Source of the DNA: Coprococcus sp.
GTDB taxonomy: Bacteria > Bacillota > Clostridia > Lachnospirales > Lachnospiraceae
Direction of reading: 5' to 3'
Assembly (NCBI GenBank): GCA_022793995.1
Contig: JAAWDY010000011.1
Location: 175,596 to 239,595 of the forward strand
DNA length: 64,000 nucleotides
The translations under genes were made by a program, and so were the position numbers. The notes under the pieces were generated by a model. The model ran no database searches and was not told the DNA's origin. It was given only the letters and a program-made list of their open reading frames with translations. Shown piece after piece: positions 35,283-45,640 of this stretch (its first letter is position 1; each line of letters begins with the position of its first letter).

Positions 35283-36950
35283 TTAATCTTGACACTTTGT
35301 GTCGAATGCAGCATATTTTCTGCGGATCGCTTCCGCCGTCCGCATCCCATCCGCGGCTGCGGAGACAATTCCCCCGGCATACCCCGCCCCTTCCCCGCAA
35401 GGGTAAAGCCCGCCTGCCGCCGTGCATTCCATCTCCTCGTTTCTTGGTATCCGTATCGGAGACGACGTACGGCTTTCCACAGCGGCAAGAAGGGTGTCCG
35501 GATGCGAAAATCCACGGATTTTTTTGCCGAACTGCTCCATTCCCTCGATCAGGCCGCGACGGATAAGCGGCGGCAGGACTGTTGTAAGAGAGCTAAAATT
35601 CCAATCTCCTTTCATACAGGGCATATGGCCGGAAAAATCCGTGTCCTCGCCTCGGTCTGCGGCAGGATATCCCATCTCCTCAGCATAAAAATCACCATAT
35701 CGCTGTACCGGGATTTTTCCATTTCCCGCCTTATATGCCGCCCGCTCCAGCGTTCTTTGAAACTCGATCCCGGCAAGCGGGCTGTCTCCTTTAAAATCTT
35801 CCGGTGTCACAGTTACCACAATCGCGCTGTTGGCGTTCACGGAGTCGCGTGCGCTAAGACTCATTCCATTGACTGCAAGATGCCCTTCCTCAGAAGAGGC
35901 ATTTACCACATAGCCTCCTGGACACATGCAGAACGAATAGACTCCTCTTCCATCTCCAGTTTTCGCGGCCAGCTTATATGCAGCGGGCGGAAGCATGCGG
36001 GGAACCCCCTCCCCGTACTGAGAACGGTCGATCAAGCGCTGCGGATGTATGGCGCGCACCCCGACTGCAAATGATTTTGCCTCCATGGGAATCTTCTGTT
36101 CATACAAGCGGAAGAAGGTATCCCGCGCACTGTGTCCTGGCGCAAGTATGATGGTATCGGAAGGAAGAATCTCCCTGCCGCAGGAGGGAGATGCAAGGAT
36201 TAGCCCTTTGACCTTCCCCGTCTCTTCATCCACGATCAGTTCCTCCATCCGGGTATGAAAACGAACCTCTCCTCCCATTTTTAATATCTGTCTTCGGATA
36301 TTGGGAATCACCTCTGTGAGGACGTCCGTGCCCACGTGCGGTTTGTTCACATATAAGATCTCTTTGGGCGCGCCGTTTTCTACAAAGATCTCCAGGACCT
36401 TCCGGATTCTCCCCGCAGGGTCTTTGATAAGCGTGTTCAGTTTTCCGTCCGAGAACGTCCCTGCGCCACCCTCGCCGAACTGTACATTGGAATCGGCTTT
36501 CAGGATCCCTTTCTCCCAGAAGATGCGGACATCCTCTGTACGTTCTTCCACCGGGGCGCCTCTTTCTATAAGAATAGGACGATAACCATATGCCGCCAGA
36601 AAATAGGAGCAGAAAAGTCCGGCAGGTCCGCTCCCCACAATAACAGGACGGCGCGCCATCCGCTCCTTCCCCTCCGGCGGAAAGGCATACGGGGCTTCGT
36701 CGCAGACCGACACCTGCACGGCATGCCGACCTTTGCTCATCCGTTTGAGGATCGTTTTTTCATTTTTCACCTTGATATCGACCGTATAAATATAGAAAAG
36801 TTCCGGTTTGTGCCGAGCGTCAAGGGACTGCCTTCGGATCGTGTACTCTAATAGATCGTCCTTTTTGATACCAAGCCGGAAGAGCATCTTTTGATACAAG
36901 TCTTCTTCTGTGTGGGGAATCCGTATTTTTATCTGGCTGATTCTAAGCAT
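35283..36950 (-). CDS. FAD-dependent dehydrogenase-like protein (COG2509)
   Basis: A 555-residue flavoprotein. The N-terminus (MLRISQIKIRIPHTEEDL) is a small domain typical of COG2509. The FAD Rossmann motif is VIVGSGPAGLFCSYFLA near 105-121, and the C-terminal GEGAGYAGGIVSAAADG block is strongly conserved. The substrate is unknown. The start at 36950 has AAAGGAG 6 nt upstream and overlaps the previous flavoprotein gene by 8 nt. Last gene of the mutS-mutL-miaA unit. Confidence 0.9.
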   Translation of the reverse strand: MLRISQIKIRIPHTEEDLYQKMLFRLGIKKDDLLEYTIRRQSLDARHKPELFYIYTVDIKVKNEKTILKRMSKGRHAVQVSVCDEAPYAFPPEGKERMARRPVIVGSGPAGLFCSYFLAAYGYRPILIERGAPVEERTEDVRIFWEKGILKADSNVQFGEGGAGTFSDGKLNTLIKDPAGRIRKVLEIFVENGAPKEILYVNKPHVGTDVLTEVIPNIRRQILKMGGEVRFHTRMEELIVDEETGKVKGLILASPSCGREILPSDTIILAPGHSARDTFFRLYEQKIPMEAKSFAVGVRAIHPQRLIDRSQYGEGVPRMLPPAAYKLAAKTGDGRGVYSFCMCPGGYVVNASSEEGHLAVNGMSLSARDSVNANSAIVVTVTPEDFKGDSPLAGIEFQRTLERAAYKAGNGKIPVQRYGDFYAEEMGYPAADRGEDTDFSGHMPCMKGDWNFSSLTTVLPPLIRRGLIEGMEQFGKKIRGFSHPDTLLAAVESRTSSPIRIPRNEEMECTAAGGLYPCGEGAGYAGGIVSAAADGMRTAEAIRRKYAAFDTKCQD

Positions 36951-38184
36951 GAGCGGCTCCTTTCCCGGCAAGATATCCGCTGGACCACGCCCACTGCAGA
37001 TTATATCCGCCGCACATCCCGTCCACATCCAGGAGTTCTCCTGCAAAATAGACCCCTTTTACCAAAAGGGATTCCATCGTATCTGGATTGACCTCCCGGG
37101 TGTCGACGCCTCCCGCACAGACCTGTGCCATTCCAAATGGATTGGGCTGCGTCACCTGAACTGTAAACCCCTTCACGATCTCCACAATATCTATAAGCTC
37201 TTGTTCTGTCAGATTCCCTGCAGTTTTTCCAAAAGGAATCCCTGCCTGCTTTAAGAGCACTCCGGAAAGCTTTTTATGGAGAACCCCGGTAAAGAATACA
37301 TCCATGGTCTTTTCCGGATGTTCTTTTACACGCAGTCTCAGGAAAGAGAGCATCTGCTCCCGGGTAAAATCCGGCATAAAATCAAGAACGGCTGCGACAT
37401 TTTTCTTTTCTGAAACGGCTTTTGCGGCAAAACGGCTGACCTGGAACACCGGTATCCCGGAGATCCCATAATCGACTAGCTGAATCTCGCCGGTATCCGC
37501 GGCACAGGCCTTTCCATTTATCCGAATCGTGACCTTCCCATGCGTCCGCACCCCTGCGAGCGCTTTAAAAAAGTCCTCCTTGCATCTGAGCTGGATCAGG
37601 GCTGGGACGACCGGGACAATGTGATGTCCTAGTTTTTTTGCGATGGTATACCCGCTCCCGTCAGAACCCAGTTTTTCCGCCGCCTTGGAACCACAGGCAA
37701 GAATCACAGCCTCCCCTTCGATATGGGATCTCTTTTTCCCTTCCGCTATAATACAGGAAAGAAGGCCGCGTCCTTTTTTTTGAATCTCCACCACATGTTT
37801 TGCTGTCTGCACCTGGATTTCTAGACGAGCGATTTCCATCCGAAGTACGTCAAGGACCGCGGACGCCTGTTCCGAAAATGGGTACAGACATCCGTTTTTA
37901 TTTTTCGAGTAGATCCCCATCGCGGTAAAATCAGCGATTGTCTGTGCTGCCGAGTATGCGCTTATCACCTTCCAGGGGAACGCTGTATTATCACTTCGGT
38001 AGCAGTCCGGCTCCTGCTGTGTATTCGTGAAATTGCATCGTCCGTTTCCTGTGGAGAGAATTTTTTTGCCGATCCGTTCATTGTGTTCTATGATCGTGAC
38101 AAAAGCTCCTTCTTTTGCCGCAGTGATCGCAGCCATCATCCCGGAAGGTCCGCCGCCAATGACAATGATCCGTTTTCGTTCCAT
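36943..38184 (-). CDS. HI0933/BaiN-like NAD(P)/FAD-dependent oxidoreductase
   Basis: A 413-residue flavoprotein of the HI0933 family. It has the dinucleotide motif IVIGGGPSGMMAAITAA at 7-23, STGNGRCNFTN at about 44-54 and C-terminal LLDVDGMCGGYNLQWAWSSG. The family includes the BaiN bile-acid enzyme of C. scindens, but most members are of unknown function and no other bai-like genes are near, so a bile-acid role is not claimed. Confidence 0.9.
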   Translation of the reverse strand: MERKRIIVIGGGPSGMMAAITAAKEGAFVTIIEHNERIGKKILSTGNGRCNFTNTQQEPDCYRSDNTAFPWKVISAYSAAQTIADFTAMGIYSKNKNGCLYPFSEQASAVLDVLRMEIARLEIQVQTAKHVVEIQKKGRGLLSCIIAEGKKRSHIEGEAVILACGSKAAEKLGSDGSGYTIAKKLGHHIVPVVPALIQLRCKEDFFKALAGVRTHGKVTIRINGKACAADTGEIQLVDYGISGIPVFQVSRFAAKAVSEKKNVAAVLDFMPDFTREQMLSFLRLRVKEHPEKTMDVFFTGVLHKKLSGVLLKQAGIPFGKTAGNLTEQELIDIVEIVKGFTVQVTQPNPFGMAQVCAGGVDTREVNPDTMESLLVKGVYFAGELLDVDGMCGGYNLQWAWSSGYLAGKGAAHA

Positions 38185-38204
38185 ATTGTTTTCCTCTTTT
38201 CCTT

Positions 38205-39518
38205 CTATTTGAGATCAAGAGAGGGGAATTCTTTTACCATGCCCGCCTCCCAAAGCTTCTGCAGGGACATCATAATTCCGAACTTTGCATGCTCCCAGGT
38301 CAGGCCTCCTTGAAAATAGACCGCATATGGCGGCTTGATCGGCCCATCTGCACTGAGTTCAATGGAAGAGCCTTGCACAAAAGCCCCCGCCGCCATAATC
38401 ACTTCACTGTCATACCCCGGCATGGCCCATGGTTCCGGCGCCACATGGCTGTCCACAGGAGCCGCCGCCTGGATCCCTTTGCAGAACTGGATTACGCCTT
38501 CAGCACTTCCTAAGGTCACCGCCTGGATAATGTCATGCCGTTCTTCCTTGCCGTCCGGGATGACCGGATAGCCCAGCCGCTCGTATACATTTGCCGCAAA
38601 CACAGCGCCTTTTAACGCGCCTGCCACCACAGTCGGGGCAAGGAACAACCCCTGGTAGAAGGACTGCATGACGCCCAAAGAGGCGCCGACTTCCTTTCCA
38701 AGCCCCGGAGAGGTGAGGCGATACGCGCATTGTTCGATCAGATTCCTTCTGCCTGCAATATATCCTCCAATCGGGGCTAATCCTCCTCCTGGATTTTTTA
38801 TCAGTGAACCCACAACCAAATCAGCCCCCACATCGCTCGGTTCCTTTTCTTCTACAAATTCACCATAGCAGTTATCCACCATACAGATGATTTCCGGCCT
38901 AACCTGTTTGACAAACCGGATCGCCTCCCCGATTTGCTCCACAGAAAAGCTGGGACGGGTCTGGTATCCTTTGGATCTCTGAATGGTGACAAGCTTCGTC
39001 TTTTCAGTGATCGCGTTTCGGATCGCCTCAAAGTTAAAGCTTCCGTCTTCCAGAAGATCGACTTGGCTGTAAGTGATTCCATATTCCGCAAGCGACCCGC
39101 AGGAAGGCCGGATGCCGATCACCTCCTCCAAAGTATCGTAAGGTTTTCCGGCAACGGACAACAGCTCGTCCCCCGGGCGCAGGCAGGCCATGAGTGTGAG
39201 CGCAAGCGCATGGGTCCCACAGGTGATCTGCGGGCGGACCAGGGCGTCTTCTGTATGGAATACATTAGCATACACCTTCTCCAGGGTATCCCGCCCAAAA
39301 TCATTATAACCATACCCGGAAGCATAATGAAAGCATTCCGCGTTCACCCGCGCTTTCTGCATAGCGTTGATCACCTTGATCTGATTCAGTTCCGCCATAC
39401 GGTCGATTTGCCGGAACCGGCTGACAAGCGTCTCTTCGACCTGCGTACCGTAAGCATACACTTCCTGCGCGATCCCCATTTCCCTATAATAATCCTGTAT
39501 CATCTGATCTAATTTCAT
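38205..39518 (-). CDS. PLP-dependent methionine gamma-lyase family protein (aluminium-resistance family)
   Basis: A 437-residue fold-type I PLP enzyme. The Schiff-base lysine is Lys241 in VVGSLIKNPGGG; CMVDNCYGEF carries the PLP-ring aspartate. I recognise it as the family annotated as methionine gamma-lyase or aluminium-resistance protein, frequently next to miaA in Firmicutes. Real activity is unproven. The start at 39518 lies inside the 3' end of miaA (35-nt overlap) with AGGAAG 10 nt upstream. Confidence 0.88.
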   Translation of the reverse strand: MKLDQMIQDYYREMGIAQEVYAYGTQVEETLVSRFRQIDRMAELNQIKVINAMQKARVNAECFHYASGYGYNDFGRDTLEKVYANVFHTEDALVRPQITCGTHALALTLMACLRPGDELLSVAGKPYDTLEEVIGIRPSCGSLAEYGITYSQVDLLEDGSFNFEAIRNAITEKTKLVTIQRSKGYQTRPSFSVEQIGEAIRFVKQVRPEIICMVDNCYGEFVEEKEPSDVGADLVVGSLIKNPGGGLAPIGGYIAGRRNLIEQCAYRLTSPGLGKEVGASLGVMQSFYQGLFLAPTVVAGALKGAVFAANVYERLGYPVIPDGKEERHDIIQAVTLGSAEGVIQFCKGIQAAAPVDSHVAPEPWAMPGYDSEVIMAAGAFVQGSSIELSADGPIKPPYAVYFQGGLTWEHAKFGIMMSLQKLWEAGMVKEFPSLDLK

Positions 39519-40476
39519 TTTCCATGATCTTCCTTTCTCTAAGCTTCGCAAGCATGGCGCAAAGCATGGCGTCCTCGCTGTCATCATAATCCTTCCAATT
39601 AAGCCAGATGCAGTCCGGCTCCCGCTTGAACCATGTGATCTGGCGTTTGGCAAAATGGCGGGTATCCCGCTTTAACAGACGGATGGCCTCCTCCAAAGAA
39701 GTTTCCCCGTCCAGGAACGCAAGAATTTCTTTATACCCCAATCCCTGCATGGAAACCATCCCTTTGCGGCACCCTCTCTCTTTTAGATACGCCACCTCTT
39801 CGACCAGTCCTTCTTCCATCATTTGATCTACACGCCTATCAATTCGGTCATAGAGCCGCCCGCGGTCGTCGTTTAACACAAAATAGACAAATCGGTAGGG
39901 AGATTCCTTTTGACGCTCCTTCTCATTATGTTCAGATATCCTTGTTCCTGTCTGATGGTAGAACTCCAGGGCGCGAACGACCCGTTTCACATTATTGGCA
40001 TGGATCATGTCCGCTGCTTCAGGATCAACCTTTCTCAGCCGTTCATGCAGCGCTCCGGCGCCTTCTTTCCGTGCAAATGCTTCCAACATGCGACGATACT
40101 CAGTATCCTCCTCTCCGCGTGAAAAGTCAATATCATAAAGAAGTGCCTGGATATAAAATCCGGTGCCGCCCACCAGGATGGGGATGTTCTCCCGTGCGTA
40201 GATTTCCTGGAGGGCTCTTTTTGCCATGTCCTGGAACCGTGCCACGTGAAATTCTTCTTCTGGTTCCAGGACATCGATCAGATGATGGGGGACCCCTTCC
40301 ATTTCTTCCTTTCGGATCTTGGCGGATCCGATATCCATATGCCGGTATACCTGCATAGAATCCGCGGAAATGATCTCTCCTCCAACCGCCTGAGAAAGCC
40401 GGAGGGAGAGCTTTGTTTTTCCTGCCGCCGTAGGTCCGGCGAGTACAATAAGAGGTTTTTTCTTTTTTTCCTCCAT
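39484..40476 (-). CDS. miaA: tRNA dimethylallyltransferase
   Basis: Adds the dimethylallyl group to A37 of tRNAs reading UNN codons; the product is then methylthiolated by MiaB, also encoded in this window. The 330-residue protein has the P-loop GPTAAGKT at 14-21, the DSMQVYR motif and GGTGFYIQALL. The start at 40476 has AAAGGAA upstream. Located just after mutL, as in many bacteria. Confidence 0.96.
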   Translation of the reverse strand: MEEKKKKPLIVLAGPTAAGKTKLSLRLSQAVGGEIISADSMQVYRHMDIGSAKIRKEEMEGVPHHLIDVLEPEEEFHVARFQDMAKRALQEIYARENIPILVGGTGFYIQALLYDIDFSRGEEDTEYRRMLEAFARKEGAGALHERLRKVDPEAADMIHANNVKRVVRALEFYHQTGTRISEHNEKERQKESPYRFVYFVLNDDRGRLYDRIDRRVDQMMEEGLVEEVAYLKERGCRKGMVSMQGLGYKEILAFLDGETSLEEAIRLLKRDTRHFAKRQITWFKREPDCIWLNWKDYDDSEDAMLCAMLAKLRERKIMENEIRSDDTGLL

Positions 40477-40492
40477 ATGCCTGTTCCTTTCT

Positions 40493-42451
40493 TTATACAA
40501 TCCGTTTGAATTTCTTTTCCAGTTCTCTTCGTGTCATGGAAATGATCGTCGGACGCCCGTGGGGGCAGTGGTAGGGGTTCTCTAGGGTGAGAAGCTCTGC
40601 GATGAGCGCATCTACCTCAGACACGGAAAGCCGTGAATTCCCCTTGACCGCCGCCTTGCATGACATGGACGCAATCTTTTCATCAATGATCTCCGGGGAC
40701 AAGCTACTGGCGAGCCCGCCGACGAGCGCATCGAGCATTTCCAGCAAAAGATCCTTTTTGGCAATCCCGAATAGATTATCCGGAACCGCCCTCACAGCGT
40801 ACTCATCCCCTCCAAAAGGTTCGATTTCAAATCCGATGGCGGTGAAGCTGTCCATATGGCTTTTGATTACATCTATTTCCTGCATCGTCAGACTCAGGAT
40901 GATCGGCGGATTTAAATACTGAGAAGTATACACCCTACTTTTCATCTGCGCCAGTGTCCGTTCATACAAAACCCTCTCGTGCGCGGCATGCTGGTCAATG
41001 ATATACAGATTTTCTTGAAATTGAATGAGCCAATAGGTATCAAAAACCTGTCCGATAATCCGATACTCCTGTCGGATATCTTTTTCCAATATTTTTTCAT
41101 CAAACAGGTTCAATTGTGTGGTCTCTGTGGACTTTTGTGGATTACTTTGTGGAAAGTGTGGACTATTCCCCAGACCTCGCTCTGTTTTTTTATTTTCTTC
41201 TTTTTTCAAAAACAGATTAGAATCTGTTTTTTGTGGAGCACGCTCTGTTTTTTGGGTTTTATTTGCAGAGTGCACTCTGTTTTTGTGAAAATTTTTTACA
41301 CGTTCTTTCATTTTTTCCATAAAATAATCTAGATTTTTCTCTTCTCCCACCCCATATGCCGCACTCTCTTCCCGTACCGTCTGAGTTGTCTGATAATTAA
41401 CCGGACCCCTTGCGGATTCCAGGGGAACAACCGGTTTGGGGATTTTGATTTCAGGAATCGTCTCCTGTTCATGCAGCGCATTGCACACAGCCGTATAGAC
41501 TTGATCGTAAATCTCCTGCTGCTTATCAAATCGCATTTCCATTTTAGCGGGATGTACATTCACATCAATCCTCTCCGGATCGATCTCCATGTGAATGGCA
41601 ACAAAAGGATACTTATGCTGCATTGTAAAGTCCTTATAAGCGTCTTCGATTGCTTTGGATAGGATCTGACTTCGTATGTAGCGCCCGTTTATAAAATAAT
41701 TCTCGAAATTCCGATTTCCTCTTGAGATCACCGGTTTTCCCAGAAACCCCTTGAGCCGAAGTCCATTTTTTTCCCAGGAAAGTAAGATCAGATTGTTTGC
41801 CACGTCTCTTCCGTAGACATGATAAATGACGTCTTTCAGCCTGCCGTTGCCGGAAGTGTGTAATCTCACCTGCCGGTTATTGATAAACTGAAACGAGATC
41901 TCCGGGTGGGACAAAGACAGCCTTATCATCAGATCGCTCACCTGTCCCGCCTCCGTCGTCGGTGTTTTCAGAAATTTTCGCCTTGCTGGCGTATTATAAA
42001 AAAGCTGCCGGACAAGAAAGGTTGTACCGTCCGGCGCTCCTATTTCTTCTATGGACTTTTCTTTTCCTCCTTCGATCAGATAACGGGTTCCAGCCATATC
42101 GTTTTGAGTCTTTGTGATCATCTCAACCTTCGATACAGCGGCGATGCTGGACAATGCTTCTCCCCGAAAGCCCAACGAAGATACATGGATGAGATCCTCC
42201 TCGCTCCGGATCTTGCTGGTGGAGTGACGTAAAAAAGCGCAGGCGGCTTCTTCGTGCTTAATCCCGCATCCGTTGTCCGTGATCCGAATCAACGAAATCC
42301 CGCCCTCCTCTATTTCCACGACAATGGCGTCCGCTCCTGCGTCAACGGCATTTTCTACCAACTCTTTTACCACTGACGCCGGACGTTCGATCACCTCTCC
42401 GGCGGCAATCTTATCGATTGTGATTTGATCTAATAATTCAATGTGCGGCAT
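40493..42451 (-). CDS. mutL: DNA mismatch repair protein MutL (endonuclease type)
   Basis: A 652-residue MutL. GHKL ATPase motifs are at the N-terminus (ELVENAVDAGA, DNGCGI, GFRGEALSSI). A variable Lys/Thr/Gln-rich linker spans about 345-450. The C-terminal domain contains the metal-binding endonuclease motif DQHAAHE-RVLYE (486-497) plus SCKAAVKG and CPHGRPT, so strand nicking without MutH is expected. It lies 46 nt after mutS. Confidence 0.96.
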   Translation of the reverse strand: MPHIELLDQITIDKIAAGEVIERPASVVKELVENAVDAGADAIVVEIEEGGISLIRITDNGCGIKHEEAACAFLRHSTSKIRSEEDLIHVSSLGFRGEALSSIAAVSKVEMITKTQNDMAGTRYLIEGGKEKSIEEIGAPDGTTFLVRQLFYNTPARRKFLKTPTTEAGQVSDLMIRLSLSHPEISFQFINNRQVRLHTSGNGRLKDVIYHVYGRDVANNLILLSWEKNGLRLKGFLGKPVISRGNRNFENYFINGRYIRSQILSKAIEDAYKDFTMQHKYPFVAIHMEIDPERIDVNVHPAKMEMRFDKQQEIYDQVYTAVCNALHEQETIPEIKIPKPVVPLESARGPVNYQTTQTVREESAAYGVGEEKNLDYFMEKMKERVKNFHKNRVHSANKTQKTERAPQKTDSNLFLKKEENKKTERGLGNSPHFPQSNPQKSTETTQLNLFDEKILEKDIRQEYRIIGQVFDTYWLIQFQENLYIIDQHAAHERVLYERTLAQMKSRVYTSQYLNPPIILSLTMQEIDVIKSHMDSFTAIGFEIEPFGGDEYAVRAVPDNLFGIAKKDLLLEMLDALVGGLASSLSPEIIDEKIASMSCKAAVKGNSRLSVSEVDALIAELLTLENPYHCPHGRPTIISMTRRELEKKFKRIV

Positions 42452-42497
42452 GTATTCTCTTCCTTTCTTGCAAGTAATTCCTTTTTTCTCAAAAGGC

Positions 42498-45146
42498 CTA
42501 CCAACGGTTTTCCAGTTTTTTCTGGAGCTGATAGAGGGTATTTAGCGCGTCCATGGGCGTCATATGGCTGATATCAAGCCCTTTGAGTTCCTCCAGGACA
42601 TCGTCGTCCTTCACTGTGTCAAACAAAGAGAACTGTGCAAGGTCCACATCGTCCGGTCTCTTTTTCCGCTTTCTCTTCTGTTCCGGTCCCTGGACGGCAA
42701 TATCTCTGACGCGTTCTGTGATGTCGGCCTCGGTGAGTTCTTCTACAATCTCTTTCGCCCGTGCGATGACGGAATCCGGAACCCCTGCAAGCTTCGCGAC
42801 CTGGATTCCATAGCTCTTGTCCGCGCCGCCCTGGACAATCTTACGTAAGAAAACGATCTCATCCCCTTTTTCCTTGACCGCAATACAATAATTATTGACA
42901 TTGTCAATCTTTCCTTCCAGCTCCGTCAGTTCATGGTAATGTGTGGCAAACAGGGTCTTTGCCCCCAGAAGACGACTGCTACTAATATGCTCAACTACAG
43001 CCCAGGCGATGCTGAGGCCGTCGAACGTGCTGGTTCCCCTTCCGATCTCATCCAGGATGAGGAGGCTTTTTGACGTAGCATTGTGCAGAATGTTCGCCAC
43101 TTCGTTCATCTCCACCATAAAGGTACTCTGTCCGGAAGCAAGGTCGTCGGAGGCGCCGACTCGGGTGAATATCCGGTCTACCAGACCGATATTGCCGGAG
43201 GACGCTGGGATAAACGAGCCAATCTGGGCCATCAAGACAATCAATGCGGTCTGCCGCATGTATGTGGATTTGCCCGCCATATTCGGCCCTGTAATAATGG
43301 ATATTCTTTTTTTCCTGTCATCTAGATAGGTATCGTTTGCAATGAATAAGTCGTTCGGTATCATTTTTTCGACGACCGGATGCCTGCCATCCTTGATGTC
43401 AATGACACCTTTTTCGTTGATTTTCGGACGCACATAATTATTCCTCTCAGCGATCAAGGCCAGTGAAGCAAGCGCGTCCAATTTTGCTACCGCTTTTGCG
43501 GTGGTCTGGATACGCGTCATCTCTTCGGCAATCTGGCTGCGCACTTCACAATACAGGTCGTATTCCAGCGCACAAAGCCGGTCCTCCGCTCCAAGAATCT
43601 GTTCCTCCAGCTCTTTTAATTCCGGTATTGTGTAACGCTCTGCATTCGCAAGCGTCTGTTTTCGGATATAATAATCCGGAACCATATCCTTAAAAGAATT
43701 GGTAACCTCCAGATAATACCCAAATACTTTGTTGAAACGGATACGAAGATTCTTGATTCCTGTATTCTCCCGTTCTTTGGTTTCCAATTCAGCAAGCCAG
43801 TCTTTACCTTCTGACTTCGCCTTGCGCAGCCGGTCCACTTCTTCGCTGTATCCTTCTCGTATGATTCCGCCTTCTTTCATGGCAAGGGGCGGATCCTCGG
43901 CGATCGCGGACTCGATCAGGGAGCAGAGTTCTTCCATGGGATCCATCTTTTTATAAATCTCTTTCAAAAGATCCGACTGCATTTCTTCCAGTATGTATTT
44001 CACATGGGGCAGCATGGACAGCGAGCTTTGAAATGCGGATAGATCTCTGGGATTAGCGGACCCATAGGTAATTTTCCCCATCAGACGTTCCAAATCATAG
44101 ATAGGCCCCAGGTATTCACGAATCTCCTCGCGCGAGATCGCGTTCTCCTTCAACTCCTCCACGGCGTCGAGCCGGTCTGTGATCTGTCTCTTATCGATCA
44201 ACGGCTGTTCAATATATTTTCTAAGAGTCCTTGCTCCCATCGCCGTCTTTGTTTTATCCAAAACCCATAAAAGCGACCCTCTCTTCTGTTTCTCCCGCAA
44301 AGTCTCGACCAGTTCCAGGTTCCTCCTTGTGGCGTTGTCGAGAATCATATAATTGCCGGTGACATAGGTGGTAAGACGGCTTAGGTGGGAAAGAGAATTA
44401 CGCTGCGTCTCTTCCAAATATTTCAGAAGCGCCCCGGACGCGATGATTCCACAGTCATAATCAGAAAGCCCCAGGCCTTCCAGAGAGTTTACATGAAAAT
44501 GCTCCGTGAGCGTCTGCCGGCAGAGCGTGTCGTCGAAATACCATGCATCCAGAAAATATACCGCGGTCCCCAGCCGTTCCTTCATCTCATCCAGATTCAA
44601 CCCGCTCATGTAAAACGATTCGTTGCAGATGATTTCTGCCGGCGCGAATTTGTACAACTCATCGGTCAGACGATTCGGGGTATCCACCTCCGTCAACAGA
44701 TATTCTCCTGTCGTCACATCCGCTATGGAAAGCCCGTAGCGGTTTGCAACATAGACAATACACATAATGTAATTATTCTTCGTGTTGTCAAGCGACTGAA
44801 TATCAAGATTGGTCCCCGGCGTTACGATACGTACCACATCTCGTTTTACGAGTCCTTTCGCCATTTTCGGGTCTTCCATCTGTTCACAGATCGCTACTTT
44901 ATAGCCTTTTGCTACCAGCCGGTTCAGGTAACCGTCCACAGCATGATAAGGGACTCCGCACATGGGAGCCCTCTCTTCAAGCCCGCAGCTCTTTCCTGTA
45001 AGAGTCAGTTCCAGTTCTTTAGACACCGTCACCGCGTCGTCAAAAAACATCTCATAGAAATCGCCCAGCCGGTAAAAAAGGATACAATCCTTATATTCTT
45101 CTTTTGTTTTTAAATATTGCTGCATCATAGGGGTCAGTTCCGCCAT
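42498..45146 (-). CDS. mutS: DNA mismatch repair protein MutS
   Basis: An 882-residue mismatch sensor. The N-terminal mismatch-binding FYE motif is present in LGDFYEMFFDDA. Clamp and lever domains follow. The ATPase has Walker A GPNMAGKST, Walker B LLILDEIGRGTSTFDG and the ATHYHELTEL block. The C-terminus (LFDTVKDDDVLEELKGLDIS...TLYQLQKKL) is the usual tail. It has its own promoter at 45179-45206 and AAGGAG before the ATG. Confidence 0.97.
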   Translation of the reverse strand: MAELTPMMQQYLKTKEEYKDCILFYRLGDFYEMFFDDAVTVSKELELTLTGKSCGLEERAPMCGVPYHAVDGYLNRLVAKGYKVAICEQMEDPKMAKGLVKRDVVRIVTPGTNLDIQSLDNTKNNYIMCIVYVANRYGLSIADVTTGEYLLTEVDTPNRLTDELYKFAPAEIICNESFYMSGLNLDEMKERLGTAVYFLDAWYFDDTLCRQTLTEHFHVNSLEGLGLSDYDCGIIASGALLKYLEETQRNSLSHLSRLTTYVTGNYMILDNATRRNLELVETLREKQKRGSLLWVLDKTKTAMGARTLRKYIEQPLIDKRQITDRLDAVEELKENAISREEIREYLGPIYDLERLMGKITYGSANPRDLSAFQSSLSMLPHVKYILEEMQSDLLKEIYKKMDPMEELCSLIESAIAEDPPLAMKEGGIIREGYSEEVDRLRKAKSEGKDWLAELETKERENTGIKNLRIRFNKVFGYYLEVTNSFKDMVPDYYIRKQTLANAERYTIPELKELEEQILGAEDRLCALEYDLYCEVRSQIAEEMTRIQTTAKAVAKLDALASLALIAERNNYVRPKINEKGVIDIKDGRHPVVEKMIPNDLFIANDTYLDDRKKRISIITGPNMAGKSTYMRQTALIVLMAQIGSFIPASSGNIGLVDRIFTRVGASDDLASGQSTFMVEMNEVANILHNATSKSLLILDEIGRGTSTFDGLSIAWAVVEHISSSRLLGAKTLFATHYHELTELEGKIDNVNNYCIAVKEKGDEIVFLRKIVQGGADKSYGIQVAKLAGVPDSVIARAKEIVEELTEADITERVRDIAVQGPEQKRKRKKRPDDVDLAQFSLFDTVKDDDVLEELKGLDISHMTPMDALNTLYQLQKKLENRW

Positions 45147-45178
45147 GATTTTTCTCCTTTTCTTTTGTGAATACTCCT

Positions 45179-45206
45179 AGTATAACACAAGGAAACAGAT
45201 TTTCAA
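45179..45206 (-). promoter_or_regulatory. Promoter of mutS-mutL-miaA operon
   Basis: Minus-strand TTGAAA (45201-45206), 16-nt spacer, TATACT (45179-45184). The -35 overlaps the stop codon of the preceding gene. Confidence 0.72.
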
Positions 45207-45640
45207 AGCACGTAAAAGTGAGGTTTTTCCTCACGGTATATATGATGGGAAAGTATGCCTCCCAGAAAGATTCCCAGCAGTATCAGCCCTGAAAACAGGA
45301 TCATAAAGGGGACACAGATCTGACCCCACAGCTGGAACGGCTGATCGCTGTAGTCCCATACGTACAGATGCAGCCATTTATTTACAATAATTCCTGTGGT
45401 AAATTCCAGCGCGGTCACAAATATAACCGTGCGAAATATCTGGACCCACAGCGGTTCGCTCCATCCCATAGACTGCCCCTGGAAGGTGCAAAAACATAAG
45501 GCAAGCCCTCCAAGGACGAACATGCTCCAATGTGAAAATCCCCGGAAGAGAATTTCGAGAAGATAATACACGCTTCCTCCGAGAGTCCAGAAAAACAGGT
45601 ATTCACTGATTTTTTTTGATGTTCTTTTTATTTTATCCAT
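45203..45640 (-). CDS. CmpB-type putative ABC-transporter-like membrane protein (PF06541)
   Basis: A 145-residue protein with about four membrane helices and the diagnostic block LEFTTGIIVNKWLHLYVWDYSDQPF-type sequence followed by LWGQICVPF, placing it in the ABC_trans_CmpB family common in Clostridia. No ATPase partner is adjacent. The start at 45640 follows the T-tract of the miaB terminator; its only ribosome binding site (GAGGG) lies inside the terminator stem. A GTG at 45655 is also possible but lies wholly inside the stem. Confidence 0.85.
   Translation of the reverse strand: MDKIKRTSKKISEYLFFWTLGGSVYYLLEILFRGFSHWSMFVLGGLALCFCTFQGQSMGWSEPLWVQIFRTVIFVTALEFTTGIIVNKWLHLYVWDYSDQPFQLWGQICVPFMILFSGLILLGIFLGGILSHHIYREEKPHFYVL

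Noticed and set aside
36943-38184. Bile-acid BaiN enzyme
   Set aside because: Only family-level similarity; no other bile-acid genes nearby and the family is broad.
40979-41332. 117-codon plus-strand frame opposite mutL
   Set aside because: It mirrors the Lys/Thr-rich linker of MutL and has no start signals.
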